From: Enterococcus timonensis
Lineage (GTDB): Bacteria; Bacillota; Bacilli; Lactobacillales; Enterococcaceae
Assembly (NCBI RefSeq): GCF_900104595.1
Contig: NZ_FNVY01000004.1
Coordinates: 434,001 to 498,000, forward strand
DNA: 64,000 bases
Direction of reading: 5' to 3'
Part shown: piece by piece, positions 34,737 to 46,232 of the stretch
Layout of the letters: every line of letters begins with the position of its first letter
Numbering within the stretch: position 1 is the first letter of the stretch
Program-made: the position numbers and the translations under genes
The notes under the pieces: generated by a model
Seen by the model: only the letters and a program-made list of their open reading frames with translations
What the model was told of the DNA's origin: nothing
Databases searched by the model: none

Positions 34737-36652
34737 TACAATTCTTCTAACGTCAAACTTTTTTCTTCCCAAGCGTTGAGCACTTCTTGTTGTTTAATCG
34801 CTAATGCATCGAGTTGCGCGGCCATTTGGGTGAGTTTTTCGTGGTCTTGCGCATTTTCAGGTAAAGCCATCGTTTCTTTTAAAGTTTGTTCGTCTTCTTC
34901 TAATTGCGCTAATTGTTCTTCTAAGGCCGTGATTTCCCGGGTCAAAGTTCGAACTTGTTTTTGTCGTTCTTTTTCAATTACTGGTTTCGTTTTCGGCGCA
35001 ATTTTTTCAATTTCCTGTTGGGCTTGGGCAGCAAGTTCTGCTTCTTCTTGTTTTTTTTCTAAGTAATAATCATAATCACCTAAATACATGCGGCTGCCAT
35101 TTTCAGACAACTCCACGATTTTACTAGCGATCCGGTTAATAAAATACCGATCGTGTGAAACGAAAAAAAGTGTGCCGTCATAATCGATCAAAGCATTTTC
35201 CAACACTTCTTTAGCATCAATATCTAAATGATTGGTCGGTTCATCCAAAACTAAAAAGTTTTCTTTTTGCATCGCCAATTTAGCCAAAGCGAGCCGGGCT
35301 TTTTCGCCACCAGATAATAAAGCGACGGGTTTTTTCACATCATCGCCGAAAAAGAGAAAACTTCCGAGAACGGTGCGAATATTTTTTTCAGGTGTGGTGG
35401 GATGTTCGTCCCATAATTCAGCTAAGACCGTTTTATTGGAATGAAGTTGCGCTTGTTCTTGATCGTAATAGCCCAGATCCACATTGCTCCCAAGGCGAAC
35501 GGATCCAGAAATTAGCGGATGATCATGAGTGATGGCTTTTAGTAAAGTGGATTTGCCAATCCCATTTGGACCAACGAGAGCCACCGCATCGTGACGTCTA
35601 ATATCCAAATGAATAGGAGCGGAAATTACTTTTCCGTCATAACCAATCGCACCATTGTCGACTTGTAAAACAATATTTCCTGAAACAGTTTCAAAATTAA
35701 ATAAAATTCTAGCCGAACGTTGATCACCTTGGGGACGATCCAGTCGATCCATTTTTTCTAATTGTTTTCGTCTACTTTGGGCTCGCTTTGTAGTCGAGGC
35801 GCGGACGAGATTTTTAGCAACAAAATCTTCCAGCTTAGCAATTTCTGTTTGTTGTTTATCATAAGCTTTTTGTTCAGTAGCTAACTGTTGGGCTTTTAAA
35901 TCAAGATATTGCGAATAGTTTCCTCTGTAGCGGGTGATTTTGGCCCGCGATAATTCGTAAACATCTTCAGCAATTTTATCAAGAAAATAGCGGTCATGAG
36001 AAACAATCAACAAAGCACCACGATAGCCTTGCAAATAATTTTCTAACCAAGTCAACGTATCAATATCTAAATGGTTTGTCGGTTCATCCAAAACCAAAAG
36101 TTCAGGTTTTAATAAAAGTAGGCGGGCCAAAGCGAGCCGCGTTTTTTGACCACCAGAAAGTTCGGAAACTTTTTGTTCATAAAAACTTTCATCAAATTTA
36201 AACCCATGAAGCACCGAACGAATTTCAGCTTCGTAGCCGTAACCATTTTCTTCTTGAAAATCGTGTTGTAGTTGTTCATAGTCAGTTAATAATTTTTCGT
36301 AATCGCCATTGTGATCGGCTGTGGCGGCAATTTTTTCTTCTAACTGGCGTAAGCGACGCTCCATTTGCATCACCGGCTCAAAGACCATCAGCATTTCAGC
36401 ATAAACGGTTTGATCACTTTCCAGCCCATTATCTTGAGCTAAATAACCAATCGTCAGATTTTTTTTAGTAATTACAGAACCGGCATCGGGACTTTCAATG
36501 CCGACTAGCATTTTTAATAAGGTACTTTTTCCGACGCCATTGCGGCCGACTAAAGCCACGCGGGCGTGATCTTGAATGTCCATTTGAATGTTTTCAAATA
36601 AAACATCAGCGCCAAATAAACGAGCCAAGGCGTTGGCTTGTAAAATAATCAT
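34736..36652 (-). CDS. ABC-F family ATPase (YdiF-like)
   Basis: A 638-residue soluble protein with two ABC domains and no TM segments: first Walker A GRNGVGKST and signature LSGGQKTRLALA, second Walker A GPNGIGKST and signature LSGGEKARLALA; both Walker B read VLDEPTNHLDID. The P-site tRNA-interaction linker (about residues 240-310; KLEDFVAKNLVRASTTKRAQSRRK) and a C-terminal coiled coil (about 545-635) are present. Such proteins act on the ribosome. Position beside rex and near groESL matches ydiF in other Firmicutes. AAAAGGAGG precedes the ATG. Housekeeping role is more likely than antibiotic protection. Confidence 0.93.
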   Translation of the reverse strand: MIILQANALARLFGADVLFENIQMDIQDHARVALVGRNGVGKSTLLKMLVGIESPDAGSVITKKNLTIGYLAQDNGLESDQTVYAEMLMVFEPVMQMERRLRQLEEKIAATADHNGDYEKLLTDYEQLQHDFQEENGYGYEAEIRSVLHGFKFDESFYEQKVSELSGGQKTRLALARLLLLKPELLVLDEPTNHLDIDTLTWLENYLQGYRGALLIVSHDRYFLDKIAEDVYELSRAKITRYRGNYSQYLDLKAQQLATEQKAYDKQQTEIAKLEDFVAKNLVRASTTKRAQSRRKQLEKMDRLDRPQGDQRSARILFNFETVSGNIVLQVDNGAIGYDGKVISAPIHLDIRRHDAVALVGPNGIGKSTLLKAITHDHPLISGSVRLGSNVDLGYYDQEQAQLHSNKTVLAELWDEHPTTPEKNIRTVLGSFLFFGDDVKKPVALLSGGEKARLALAKLAMQKENFLVLDEPTNHLDIDAKEVLENALIDYDGTLFFVSHDRYFINRIASKIVELSENGSRMYLGDYDYYLEKKQEEAELAAQAQQEIEKIAPKTKPVIEKERQKQVRTLTREITALEEQLAQLEEDEQTLKETMALPENAQDHEKLTQMAAQLDALAIKQQEVLNAWEEKSLTLEEL

Positions 36653-36763
36653 CCGAAAACCTCCTTTTATTGAAGATGATTTGCTCTAAATAGTAGTCTA
36701 CCATATGTTTGATTAAAAAAAATAGCTTGGCAAAAATTTTCTCACAAGTGCAAGACAAAATGA

Positions 36764-36824
36764 TTGCCAAAGTGCATAGGTTACTGCTATAGTGTCTTAT
36801 AAGGGATTGTGAATTTTTTTATAA
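36764..36824 (+). promoter_or_regulatory. rex promoter with a possible Rex operator
   Basis: TTGCCA (36764-36769), 18-bp spacer, TATAGT (36788-36793). TTGTGAATTTTTTTATAA at 36807-36824 matches the Rex consensus TTGTGAA-N4-TTCACAA well in the left half and with two mismatches in the right, consistent with autoregulation. Confidence 0.6.
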
Positions 36825-36833
36825 GAAGGAGAA

Positions 36834-37472
36834 ATGAACTTGAAAAACGCTGTAATTCCAAGAGCAACTGCAAAACGATTACCGTTATATTACCGTTATT
36901 TGCAAGTTTTGCATAATGCGGGTAAAGATAAAGTGTCATCTACTGAACTTTCAGAAGCCGTTCAAGTAGATAGCGCCACGATTCGTCGTGATTTTTCATA
37001 TTTTGGCGAATTAGGCAAACGCGGTTATGGCTACGATGTGGAAAAATTAAATAATTTTTTTGCCAAAACATTGAGCGAAGATGAACTTACAAACGTCGCT
37101 TTAATTGGGGTGGGGAATTTGGGGAATGCGCTATTGAAGTATCGCTTCCACCAAAGTAATTCCATTCGCGTGTCATGTGCGTTTGATGTAAATGAAGATT
37201 TGGTTGGTCGGATTGTTGACGGGATTCCCGTTTATCCAATGACTGATATGGTGGAACAAATTTCCATTCAACAAATCGAAGTCGCTATTTTAACTGTGCC
37301 ACAAGAAAGTGCGCAAGCTGTTACGGATAAATTAGTTGAAGCGGGTATTAAAGGAATCATGAACTTTACGCCAGTCCGCTTGGTGAAACCAGCCGCGGTC
37401 CAAGTGCAAAATGTTGATTTAACAAATGAACTCCAAACATTAATTTATTTTTTACATCACTATACAGATTAA
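36834..37472 (+). CDS. rex: redox-sensing transcriptional repressor Rex
   Basis: A 212-residue regulator that senses NADH/NAD+ and represses fermentation genes. N-terminal winged helix (about 8-75; [45 protein letters not shown]), Rossmann domain with GVGNLG at 92-97, and the domain-swapped C-terminal helix. AGAAGGAG precedes the ATG. Lies divergently from the ABC-F gene, as in many Firmicutes. Confidence 0.97.
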   Translation: MNLKNAVIPRATAKRLPLYYRYLQVLHNAGKDKVSSTELSEAVQVDSATIRRDFSYFGELGKRGYGYDVEKLNNFFAKTLSEDELTNVALIGVGNLGNALLKYRFHQSNSIRVSCAFDVNEDLVGRIVDGIPVYPMTDMVEQISIQQIEVAILTVPQESAQAVTDKLVEAGIKGIMNFTPVRLVKPAAVQVQNVDLTNELQTLIYFLHHYTD

Positions 37473-37483
37473 TAAATACTGAA

Positions 37484-37514
37484 ACCCGCCGTAAATTTGT
37501 GGCGGGTATTTATT
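37484..37514. terminator. rho-independent terminator after rex
   Basis: Arms ACCCGCC and GGCGGGT with a 10-nt loop are followed by a T-rich run, between convergent rex and the ABC gene. Confidence 0.85.
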
Positions 37515-37520
37515 TTGATT

Positions 37521-39872
37521 TTATTCAGCTCTTAAAGCGATGGCGGCATCTTTTTTGGCGGCCATGCGCGCTGGGAGGTGTCCGCCTGCCATAGTGAGTA
37601 AGGTGGAGACGACGATTAAAAGAACGCCGTGAACAGGATTGAGTTGGGCTACATTTTTTAATTCGGTCATGTTGTACAAAATGGCATTAATTGGGAAAGT
37701 TAATAACCAAGCAATCACGACGCCTAATGTTCCAGAAGCGACACCTAAAATAAAAGTTTCAGCGTCAAAAACACGAGTAATATCTTTTTTCCGAGCACCT
37801 AATGCTTTTAAAACGCCAATTTCTTTTGTCCGTTCAATAACGGAAGTGTAGGTGATAATGCCAATCATGATCATGGAAGTGACAAGAGAAATTCCGGCAA
37901 AAGCAATCAAGACGTAAGTGATGGCATCCATCAAGCCGCCTGTTAATTGGGTCATAGTTCCGGCTAAATCAGAATAAATAATTTGATCAGCTTTATCTTT
38001 GCCTTCATTGAAATCATCAAGGTAATCTAAAATTTGATCTTTGTCTTTGTAATTATTTGGATAAATCATAATGGAATTAGGAATTGAATCGCCACCAAGA
38101 TAAGCGATTAAACTTGTTTTAGTAGTGTCATCTAATTTTTCATTAGTCATCACATTGAGTTCACTGTCTCTTTGGGCGGCCACAATATCAGAATTTTCAT
38201 TGTCAGTCACAATTTGACTAGTTAAATCATTGGAATAAGCAATCCCAGGTGCTAATAAATCCATCGTCGAACTTGTTTTCGTCCGAACGATGCCAGAAAT
38301 TTTTAGCGTTTGATTGTTGCTTGCTTGATACACGCTAGCTAAATCTTGATTAGGAATGAAATTTCCAGTAGGTAGTTGTTGGTAGTAATCATTATTTTGG
38401 ACAAGTTTAAATTCAGTATTTAAAATATCGTCAAAATTTAATTCAGTGTTATCTTCAAGATCAAAGCCGAGATTATTTAAAGCGGCGATGTTGGTATTAT
38501 TATTCCCATCAACGACTAGTACCACATCAGTCACACTTGCCGGATAGCTCCCGCCAAGCAGCTCATAATTATCTTGTAAAAAATTCCCCTTAGATTCGTC
38601 CAGTGCAGTAGGGAAAGTGGAGACGCCAACGCCAGTCATACTAGAAACGGCCGAAGCCATCCCGCCGAAACTATCGGAAGATGAAGTGTTTGATAATTGA
38701 ACAGTAGTCACTGTGCCATCAACATCCCGCAATAAATTCATCCCAGTGATGCGCGTGTAGCCAATATTATTAGTCAAATCTGGATCAATGTTAGCCAAGT
38801 AATCGAGATACTCTTGATTAATATTATTTGTATGTTGCAAGCGATCTTGATCAGAAATTTTAGCTGTTACTGTGTCAGTATCCGGGAAAGTTCCTTTATC
38901 GGTCCCTAACATTTCATCAGGGTTAGTTGTTTGGTCGGCGGTCACTTGAGAAATTGTAATAGGAAATTTTGACAAAGTTTCGGCTTGGGTTTGATCGATT
39001 TGATTTTGAAACCCAGTTGATAACGATAAAACAATTCCAATACTAATAATCCCGATAGAAGAGGCGAAAGCTGTTAAAAAAGTCCGACCTTTTTTAGTCC
39101 GTAAATTATTTGCGGAAAGTTTTAAGGCCGTCATAAATTTCATTTTGGTGCGTTTTAATTGAAATTGTTCCCCTTTTTGGCCTTCAGTGTGAGGATTTGA
39201 GTCGTTGACAACACGGCCATCGGAAAATTCAATAATTCGATCAGCATAATCTTTAGCTAGTTCCGGATTGTGAGTCACCATAATTACTAATTTTTCTTTG
39301 GATAAATCTTGAATCAAAGCCATAATTTGTTTACTAGTTTCAGTATCAAGGGCACCCGTTGGTTCATCACATAATAAAATATCAGGATTATTGGCTAAAG
39401 CACGAGCGATGGCCACCCGTTGCATTTGTCCGCCGGAAAGTTGATTTGGTTTTTTGTTCATATGGTCTTTTAAACCAACGCGCTCCAAAGCTTCTCTGGC
39501 TTGTTTAAGTTTTTGTTCTTTAGGAACACCGGACAAAGTCATGCCAAGTTCCACGTTATCAATAATTCCTAAGTGAGAAATTAAATTATAACTTTGAAAA
39601 ACAAAGCCGATTGAATTATTTCTGTAGGCATCCCAGTCGGCGGGTTTAAAAGTTTTGGTGGATTTTCCGTCGATGATTAAATCTCCAGAATCGTAATTGT
39701 CCAAACCGCCGATGACATTTAACATCGTAGTTTTACCAGATCCGGACGCTCCTAAAATGGCGACAAATTCTTGGCGGCGAAAAGCAACCGACACGCCATC
39801 TAAGGCTTTTGTCGTTGTATCGCCAACTGTGTAATACTTTTTGATATCTTTTAATTCTAACAAATAGTTCAT
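37521..39872 (-). CDS. MacB-like ABC transporter (ATPase-permease fusion)
   Basis: A 783-residue fusion: ATPase domain (about 1-225) with Walker [10 protein letters not shown], signature LSGGQMQR, Walker [13 protein letters not shown] and H-loop VTHN; TM1 at about 262-285; a large extracytoplasmic domain (about 290-640); and three TM helices at the end (about 650-775) in the FtsX fold. The short [12 protein letters not shown] tail is typical. Full length for this class, which exports peptides or resists cell-envelope antibiotics. AAAGGGATGAA upstream. No adjacent two-component system, so the inducer is unknown. Confidence 0.92.
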   Translation of the reverse strand: MNYLLELKDIKKYYTVGDTTTKALDGVSVAFRRQEFVAILGASGSGKTTMLNVIGGLDNYDSGDLIIDGKSTKTFKPADWDAYRNNSIGFVFQSYNLISHLGIIDNVELGMTLSGVPKEQKLKQAREALERVGLKDHMNKKPNQLSGGQMQRVAIARALANNPDILLCDEPTGALDTETSKQIMALIQDLSKEKLVIMVTHNPELAKDYADRIIEFSDGRVVNDSNPHTEGQKGEQFQLKRTKMKFMTALKLSANNLRTKKGRTFLTAFASSIGIISIGIVLSLSTGFQNQIDQTQAETLSKFPITISQVTADQTTNPDEMLGTDKGTFPDTDTVTAKISDQDRLQHTNNINQEYLDYLANIDPDLTNNIGYTRITGMNLLRDVDGTVTTVQLSNTSSSDSFGGMASAVSSMTGVGVSTFPTALDESKGNFLQDNYELLGGSYPASVTDVVLVVDGNNNTNIAALNNLGFDLEDNTELNFDDILNTEFKLVQNNDYYQQLPTGNFIPNQDLASVYQASNNQTLKISGIVRTKTSSTMDLLAPGIAYSNDLTSQIVTDNENSDIVAAQRDSELNVMTNEKLDDTTKTSLIAYLGGDSIPNSIMIYPNNYKDKDQILDYLDDFNEGKDKADQIIYSDLAGTMTQLTGGLMDAITYVLIAFAGISLVTSMIMIGIITYTSVIERTKEIGVLKALGARKKDITRVFDAETFILGVASGTLGVVIAWLLTFPINAILYNMTELKNVAQLNPVHGVLLIVVSTLLTMAGGHLPARMAAKKDAAIALRAE

Positions 39873-40101
39873 CCCTTTTTCGTTTATTTACTTGTGTTAA
39901 GTGCTCATGGTTTCCTGATGCAAACTGCTACTTATTATCTTAAAAAAATCTGCAGATTGCAAATGAATTGGATAGGAGCTTATAAAAATGATGAAAATTT
40001 ATGATTTCTTTATCAATCGCTGTGAAATTAAGTTGGTAAAAAAAAAAATCCGGAGAAATTTTTCTCCAGATTTTCTAGTTTGCTAATTTTTTAAATTTTT
40101 T
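39873..40101. terminator. terminator of the CPBP operon and spacer
   Basis: At 40038-40074 arms AAATCCGGAGAAA and TTTCTCCAGATTTT follow an A-run, forming a terminator on the minus strand for the small membrane protein. The rest of the spacer holds the promoter region of the ABC gene and no gene. Confidence 0.85.
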
Positions 40102-40323
40102 TTAAATGTCGTCGTTGTCTTCGTCATTTTTTCTGCGTTCCAAATATAATTTGTAATACAAAATCGCTAGCACAACGATAATCACCACAAATTTGATAGC
40201 TTCAACAATAAAATGGGTGGTGCTATTTTCAATACCTTTAATCAATAAGTTGGTGACTTCATTAAGAATTGCAGCCGCTAACCCCAGTAAAACAATGTGC
40301 CAATAGCGAGGTCCAGTTTTCAT
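40102..40323 (-). CDS. small membrane protein
   Basis: A 73-residue protein with a TM segment at about 7-27 and another at about 38-60, then a charged tail (LERRKNDEDNDDI). AAGGAGGAAAG precedes the ATG. It follows the CPBP protease by 12 bp, so the two are co-transcribed. No family recognised; a partner role with the protease is inferred from position only. Confidence 0.75.
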   Translation of the reverse strand: MKTGPRYWHIVLLGLAAAILNEVTNLLIKGIENSTTHFIVEAIKFVVIIVVLAILYYKLYLERRKNDEDNDDI

Positions 40324-40335
40324 TATCTTTCCTCC

Positions 40336-41001
40336 TTAAAAATAGCGGGCCATCCAGATGGGAATTAAATTAATGAGAATAACTAAAGTGTTCATTCCAG
40401 CATGGGCAATGATTGAGGTGAGAATTTTCCCGGTGTTACGATAAATTAAAGCCAGCGTCATGCCCATTGTAAAATACAAAAGAAAATGACCATCTTGATG
40501 AGCTAAATAAAAAAGTAAACTGGAAGCAACTGCGCCAATCCAAAAATTAAAATGATTTCCTAAAAAACCAATCAAAGTGCGCCGGAAGAATATTTCTTCC
40601 ATAATGGGTCCAGCGATACTCACCAGCAAGATAAAGGCAAAATTTTGTTGGATGACGTCTAAGATGCCTTGCGTATTTTCCGATCCTTGCAGTCCACCGG
40701 TTAAAGCCGCTTCAATTAAGTTAGCGCCGATTTGAACTGCCGTAACAATGGCAATACCGATAATGCCTTCGTAAATGGCTTTTGATGATTTTGTCTGGGT
40801 GGATTTTTTTTCAACGACCAAATCTTCATTGAGTTTGGGGACAAAATAAATCATTAATGCTGCGCCAATGACGTAAAAGATAATCGTTAAGGTGCTGGCT
40901 TGTCCGGCGTCTAATTTGAACATAACGGTGAGTAAACTTGGGGCAAAAAGAGCGACAAAATAAGTGACTAAATTTAATAGTGCATAAGGATTTAAAGTCA
41001 T
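40336..41001 (-). CDS. CPBP intramembrane metalloprotease
   Basis: A 221-residue membrane protein of the CAAX-protease/bacteriocin-processing family (ABI). Motif 1 is EEIFFRR (Glu-Glu-x3-Arg) in GPIMEEIFFRRTLIGFL; motif 2 is the His in LLFYLAHQDG; the C-terminal HAGMN motif is present (IIAHAGMNTLVILIN). The open frame extends upstream to 41172 across the CIRCE site, but AAGGAGG stands 5 nt before the ATG at 41001, which fixes the start. It is divergent from groES. Substrate unknown; roles in immunity or prenyl-protein processing are only suggestions. Confidence 0.88.
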   Translation of the reverse strand: MTLNPYALLNLVTYFVALFAPSLLTVMFKLDAGQASTLTIIFYVIGAALMIYFVPKLNEDLVVEKKSTQTKSSKAIYEGIIGIAIVTAVQIGANLIEAALTGGLQGSENTQGILDVIQQNFAFILLVSIAGPIMEEIFFRRTLIGFLGNHFNFWIGAVASSLLFYLAHQDGHFLLYFTMGMTLALIYRNTGKILTSIIAHAGMNTLVILINLIPIWMARYF

Positions 41002-41126
41002 AAGTACCTCCTTAAAGTTTGAGATTAGTATAGCACGTAAAAAGTCAGCTGACAAAAGGCAGATGAGATAAAAGGCGCTGAAGGATAATTCTATTTTAGA
41101 AATTTTTTTAGTCATTAGCAAAAATC

Positions 41127-41192
41127 TTGCAATATCCATTAAACATGCTACAATAAATATTGTAGTTAGCACTCAAGGTAAAAGAGTGCTAA
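41127..41192 (+). promoter_or_regulatory. groESL promoter with CIRCE operator
   Basis: TTGCAA (41127-41132), 16-bp spacer, TACAAT (41149-41154), then the perfect CIRCE dyad TTAGCACTC-N9-GAGTGCTAA at 41166-41192. HrcA binds this site and represses until heat shock. Confidence 0.97.
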
Positions 41193-41217
41193 AAAATAGT
41201 TAACTGGAGGGATTTTC

Positions 41218-41502
41218 GTGTTACGACCATTAGGAGATCGAGTATTGATTGAAGTGGCAAAAGAAGAAGAAAAAACTATCGGCGGTATCGTCTTAGCTTC
41301 TTCAGCCAAAGAAAAACCACAAAACGGAACGGTCATTGCAGTAGGTTCTGGCTTAGTTTTAGACAACGGTGAAAAAGCACCAATGTCTGTTAAAGTAAAT
41401 GACCGCGTGATGTTTGAAAAATACGCTGGTGCTGAAGTGAAATATGAAGGCCAAGAGTATTTAATTGTTCACGAAAAAGATATTGTCGCAATTGTTGAAT
41501 AA
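41218..41502 (+). CDS. groES: co-chaperonin GroES
   Basis: A 94-residue co-chaperonin forming the heptameric lid of Gro[14 protein letters not shown] at the start, the mobile loop [11 protein letters not shown] near residue 20 and [15 protein letters not shown] at the end are typical. It uses a GTG start with GGAGGG 6 nt upstream. First gene of the CIRCE-controlled operon. Confidence 0.98.
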   Translation: MLRPLGDRVLIEVAKEEEKTIGGIVLASSAKEKPQNGTVIAVGSGLVLDNGEKAPMSVKVNDRVMFEKYAGAEVKYEGQEYLIVHEKDIVAIVE

Positions 41503-41517
41503 AAAAAATTTATTTGA

Positions 41518-43152
<1,635 letters not shown>

Positions 43153-43170
43153 AAAAGATTTCAAAGACAA

Positions 43171-43218
43171 AAAAGTAAACAGAATTCACTTTAAGTGGAT
43201 TTTGTTTACTTTTTTTTG
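43171..43218 (+). terminator. rho-independent terminator of groESL
   Basis: AAAAGTAAACAGAATTCACT and AGTGGATTTTGTTTACTTTT form a long hairpin followed by a T-run. Confidence 0.9.
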
Positions 43219-43367
43219 TTGCAATAACTGATCTAAATTTTTTTAAATAAAAATAGATGAAACCGCTTGTTTTCAGGAGTGAATAAGCCTATAGTAAAGC
43301 TATACTTAATGGGGAAGTTAAAAATGGAGGAGAGATCTTTTTATTAAAAAGAAGGTAGGTGTGGTGT

Positions 43368-43739
43368 GTGGAAAAAATTTTCAGTTTTATTCTATGGTGT
43401 TTAATGGGTTTGGTTCTTTTTGGCTACAATTATTTTACAGCAAAGCAGATTAAAGCAGGAAAAAGTATCCGGTTTGAAAAATTATTAGTAAAAAATAATT
43501 TCTTTCAATACACACAAAAGATACGAAAAGAAACAGCACAGCGAACGACTATAAAAGGCGTGATCGTAGCTTTCTTATATGTACTTACGCTAAGTTATTT
43601 TTATCTGCCAAGCTTTGATTTCAAACAAAGTAATAATCAATTCGTTTTGGTACTTTTGCTTTTTACTTCTGTAGTGTATTTAATGCCCGTCAGTTATCTA
43701 AGCATCTGGTTTGCAAGAAGAAAGGACTTGAAAAAATAA
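43368..43739 (+). CDS. hypothetical membrane protein
   Basis: About 123 residues with three TM segments (about 4-23, 65-83 and 95-115) and a basic loop between the first two (KAGKSIRFEKLLVKNN). GTG at 43368 is favoured, 8 nt after AAGGTAGG; an earlier GTG at 43359 has no room. No family recognised. It has its own leader region after groEL and stands alone before the C39 gene. Confidence 0.65.
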   Translation: MEKIFSFILWCLMGLVLFGYNYFTAKQIKAGKSIRFEKLLVKNNFFQYTQKIRKETAQRTTIKGVIVAFLYVLTLSYFYLPSFDFKQSNNQFVLVLLLFTSVVYLMPVSYLSIWFARRKDLKK

Positions 43740-43922
43740 ACTTTAAATAAAAATCTAATCCTTTATTTCTCTCCTTTATTTTTCTCTCGTTCACTTTATC
43801 TTTAACTTTCTCCAAAATGAAAAGCAATCATCAGCTTTTCGTCAGACTTTATTCATAAAAAACAGAAAAACAAACTTCTTTTCTTTGGTAAATTGAATTT
43901 ATCAAGGAGAGGAGTTTTTTTA

Positions 43923-44056
43923 ATGGCAAAAATTAAATCAAGGCACAAGAAACGTTTCCGGCGTCAAAAGCAATTTATATTTTTATTATGTGTAGTGATT
44001 TTTGGTCTTTTTATGAAAAGTCGTTTTTCTAACGCTAGTACGCAAGGAGAATTTTT
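43923..44056 (+). pseudogene. 5' part of C39-like peptidase gene split by IS256
   Basis: GAGAGGAG precedes an ATG that opens a basic N-terminus (KIKSRHKKRFRRQKQ) and a TM helix (FIFLLCVVIFGLFM), then NASTQGEF, where the IS256-family end begins. Removing the insert 44057-47561 and one copy of GAATTTTT joins EF to LPQQFTEEIN at 47570 in frame, giving a complete 227-residue protein. As it stands, translation runs 11 codons into the IS and stops. Confidence 0.88.
44049..44056. repeat. left 8-bp target duplication of the IS256 composite
   Basis: GAATTTTT here recurs at 47562-47569 after the right IS end. Confidence 0.93.
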
Positions 44057-44467
44057 GGGTGTGTCAAGAAGTTTGTGTAAATTCATTTAAACCTTATTCA
44101 GTTTGATTTATATTTTTAAAACATTGAATCCAATGTGTCCTGGCATTGTTTAAAACCTTTATGGGCTCTACCAGTTTTTTTATTATTATAATCAACCATT
44201 TGGGTGACTAAAAAACGATCAAGAGCTTCTTCATTAGGAAATTGTTCTTTGATTTTTGTTTTTCTTTTCAACTGTTTATTGAAAGATTCAATAATGTTGG
44301 TGGAATAAATAGTACCTCGAATAGCTTTGGGAAATTGCGTGAAGGTCAGGAGATTTTCTGTGTTTTGAAGAGAGTGCGTCATTCTTGGATAACGTTTCTC
44401 CCATTTTTCTATAAAGGTTTGGATTTTTTCTTCACCCTCTTTAAAATTGATCGCATGATGAATTCCT
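44057..44467 (-). mobile_element. partial IS256-family copy
   Basis: Identical by eye to the first 411 bp of the full copy at 46233, ending abruptly after GATGAATTCCT. It keeps one terminal repeat and the codons for the last part of the transposase (the last 88 residues can be read at 44116-44382) but lacks its start, so it cannot encode an active enzyme; its end can still be cut by the transposase of the full copy. Confidence 0.92.
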
Positions 44468-44500
44468 AATTAAAGCAATGAATGACAGGAGCTGGTTGAT

Positions 44501-44857
44501 ATGAGCTTACACGTATACCACGACCGCAAGAAATTGAAATGGCAAGGATTCATGCTGTCCGAGCATAATGCCATGATGGCAAAAGATGAAAAAGAACGAA
44601 AATTTATTTGGCCGGCTAAAGAGCTTATGACCAAGGAAGAAATTGATCGTATACTATATGAAGCGAAATTAAAAAATAGAGCCGTTGCCATCCAAAAAGA
44701 AGAGATGAACGAAGAAGGTTTATACTCCCCTGACGTTACCGGAAAGATACAAGGATATGATGAACTAGGTGTGTTTATTAGCGGTCAGAAAGTCGATTAT
44801 GATGAGATACGTAGCGTAGAATTTTTTGAGGAAAAGAAATGGTCTGATTTAAGCTGA
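44501..44857 (+). CDS. YolD-like protein
   Basis: A 118-residue protein of the YolD-like family (LKWQGFMLSEHNAMM, then the second half IQGYDELGVFISGQKVDYDEIRSVEF). In enterococcal plasmids and phages YolD-like genes follow a UmuC/UvrX polymerase; here the sequence upstream is replaced by the IS fragment, so the polymerase gene was lost at the junction. AGGAG lies 9 nt before the ATG. Function uncertain; linked to DNA-damage tolerance by context in other elements. Confidence 0.8.
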   Translation: MSLHVYHDRKKLKWQGFMLSEHNAMMAKDEKERKFIWPAKELMTKEEIDRILYEAKLKNRAVAIQKEEMNEEGLYSPDVTGKIQGYDELGVFISGQKVDYDEIRSVEFFEEKKWSDLS

Positions 44858-44867
44858 GGTGATCTAT

Positions 44868-45125
44868 ATGTTAAAAAAATCTGGAGTCGTGACGAAAATC
44901 AAGATACTAAATACGACGAGCAAGACACCGCTCATCTATTTTAAGTTAGACGATTGCAACTGTCTGATTGCTGCACACTCCCTCTCGTTTCTAGCGGACG
45001 TGGCGGAGAATACTAAGATAGGCATTTCGGGACTATATAATAGTAGGAATCAGTTTGTAGTGAAAAAATATGCAGTGGTAGGCATGACGAAGATTATGAT
45101 GGAGTTTGAAATGATGAGAATATAA
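44868..45125 (+). CDS. hypothetical protein downstream of YolD
   Basis: An 85-residue protein with beta-rich composition (VTKIKILNTTSKTPLIYFKL) and no membrane segment. GAGGTG is 6 nt before the ATG at 44868; GTG 44859 is inside that site. It is 10 bp after the YolD-like gene, so the two form an operon. I recognise no domain; a similar small gene often trails umuC-yolD on plasmids, from general knowledge of their layout. Confidence 0.65.
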   Translation: MLKKSGVVTKIKILNTTSKTPLIYFKLDDCNCLIAAHSLSFLADVAENTKIGISGLYNSRNQFVVKKYAVVGMTKIMMEFEMMRI

Positions 45126-45479
45126 ATACCCACTCTCTAGTAGGATAAAGAGTGGGCAAAAGAAAGTGAGAGTGGACTACTCTCTAATTAGTAGTTTATC
45201 ATTTTTAGGTTTCAACGCAATAAAAAAACAGGCACCTATCGCCAGGGTGCCTGCCCTCCCTAAAAGGGAGTAGAAATGGATAGTTTCTGAATGTCAGTTT
45301 AGCATAAAACGGTTTCAGCAACAAAAATCATACTATTTTAACACAAAAAGGGCTCCCGATTACTCGAATGCTCCTTGCAGAAAATAAAGATTTTCTTGGA
45401 TTGGTTTTATTATACAACGTAACGCTTACATGTGCAATAGAAAAGATCCTAGCGTAGGTAGGCTAAGATCTTTTTTAAT
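45126..45479. terminator. gene-free cargo spacer with three hairpins
   Basis: CCCACTCT/AGAGTGGG (45129-45156) ends the YolD operon without a T-run. CAGGCACC/GGTGCCTG (45229-45253) is followed by T7 on the minus strand, a good leftward terminator. AAAAGATC-CTAGC with GCTAA-GATCTTTT (45441-45476) is a bidirectional terminator beside the coiled-coil gene. No gene is seen. Confidence 0.75.
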
Positions 45480-46166
45480 TTATTTATGTTGGTCGACTAA
45501 TTGTTGGGACTTGTTCGTTATGTCTTTTACATCTTGGTTAGCTTTGTTTAATTTATCAATATACACTTTTAAATCAGAATTTTCTTTAGTTGCATTTGCT
45601 AACTGCTGTTTAGTAGAATCGAGCTCTGCTTGTAAAGAATTCTTTTCACTGTTTAATGTGTTGATTTGGTCATTTAGTGAATTAATGGTATTTCGCAGAT
45701 CATTCGCTTGATTTAATGCTTCTTGCAGTTTAGAATTCCATTCTTGATTTTTCTGATTGATCTCTTGATTTTTTTGATCAATTTCTTTCAATTTGTCCGC
45801 AATTTCTTGCTGTTTAGATTGTAACTCTCCATTTTTACTATTTAATTGAGATTCTAAACTAGTTTTTTCTCCAGCTAGTTGATTATTTTCATTTTTTAAA
45901 TTCTCTAACTGTTGCCGATAACCGTCAATATCTTTTTGAAACTGATTTAATTGGTTCTGTGTACTAGTTGATTCATTGGATAATTGTGCGATTTTCTGTT
46001 CCTTGACTGATAGTGAGTTACTCAACTTGTCTAAGTTACTATTGATGGTAGAAATATTATCTTCCCCACCCCATTTTAAAATGCTATCTGCATAACTTTT
46101 ACTAGTTAAACCAATAAATATTAGTACAACGATGAGTGTTCCGATTACATATTTTTTCTTTTTCAT
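45480..46166 (-). CDS. secreted coiled-coil protein
   Basis: A 228-residue protein with a signal peptide or N-terminal anchor (KKKKYVIGTLIVVLIFIGL, cleavage possible after SYA), a short globular piece (DSILKWGGEDN) and about 180 residues of continuous coiled coil rich in Leu, Asn, Gln and Lys (repeating NQEINQKNQE-type heptads). AAGGAG lies upstream of the ATG. It is cargo of the IS256 composite and convergent with the YolD operon. No family recognised; a surface role in plasmid biology is conceivable. Confidence 0.75.
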   Translation of the reverse strand: MKKKKYVIGTLIVVLIFIGLTSKSYADSILKWGGEDNISTINSNLDKLSNSLSVKEQKIAQLSNESTSTQNQLNQFQKDIDGYRQQLENLKNENNQLAGEKTSLESQLNSKNGELQSKQQEIADKLKEIDQKNQEINQKNQEWNSKLQEALNQANDLRNTINSLNDQINTLNSEKNSLQAELDSTKQQLANATKENSDLKVYIDKLNKANQDVKDITNKSQQLVDQHK

Positions 46167-46232
46167 TATTCAATTTTCTCCTTACATATATAAAAGCGAC
46201 ATAGCAACTCTTATATAATAGAGTTTTATCTA

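Noticed and set aside
34736-36652. Antibiotic-resistance ABC-F protein
   Set aside because: Position beside rex and near groESL and the sequence type match the housekeeping YdiF group; no attenuator is seen before it.
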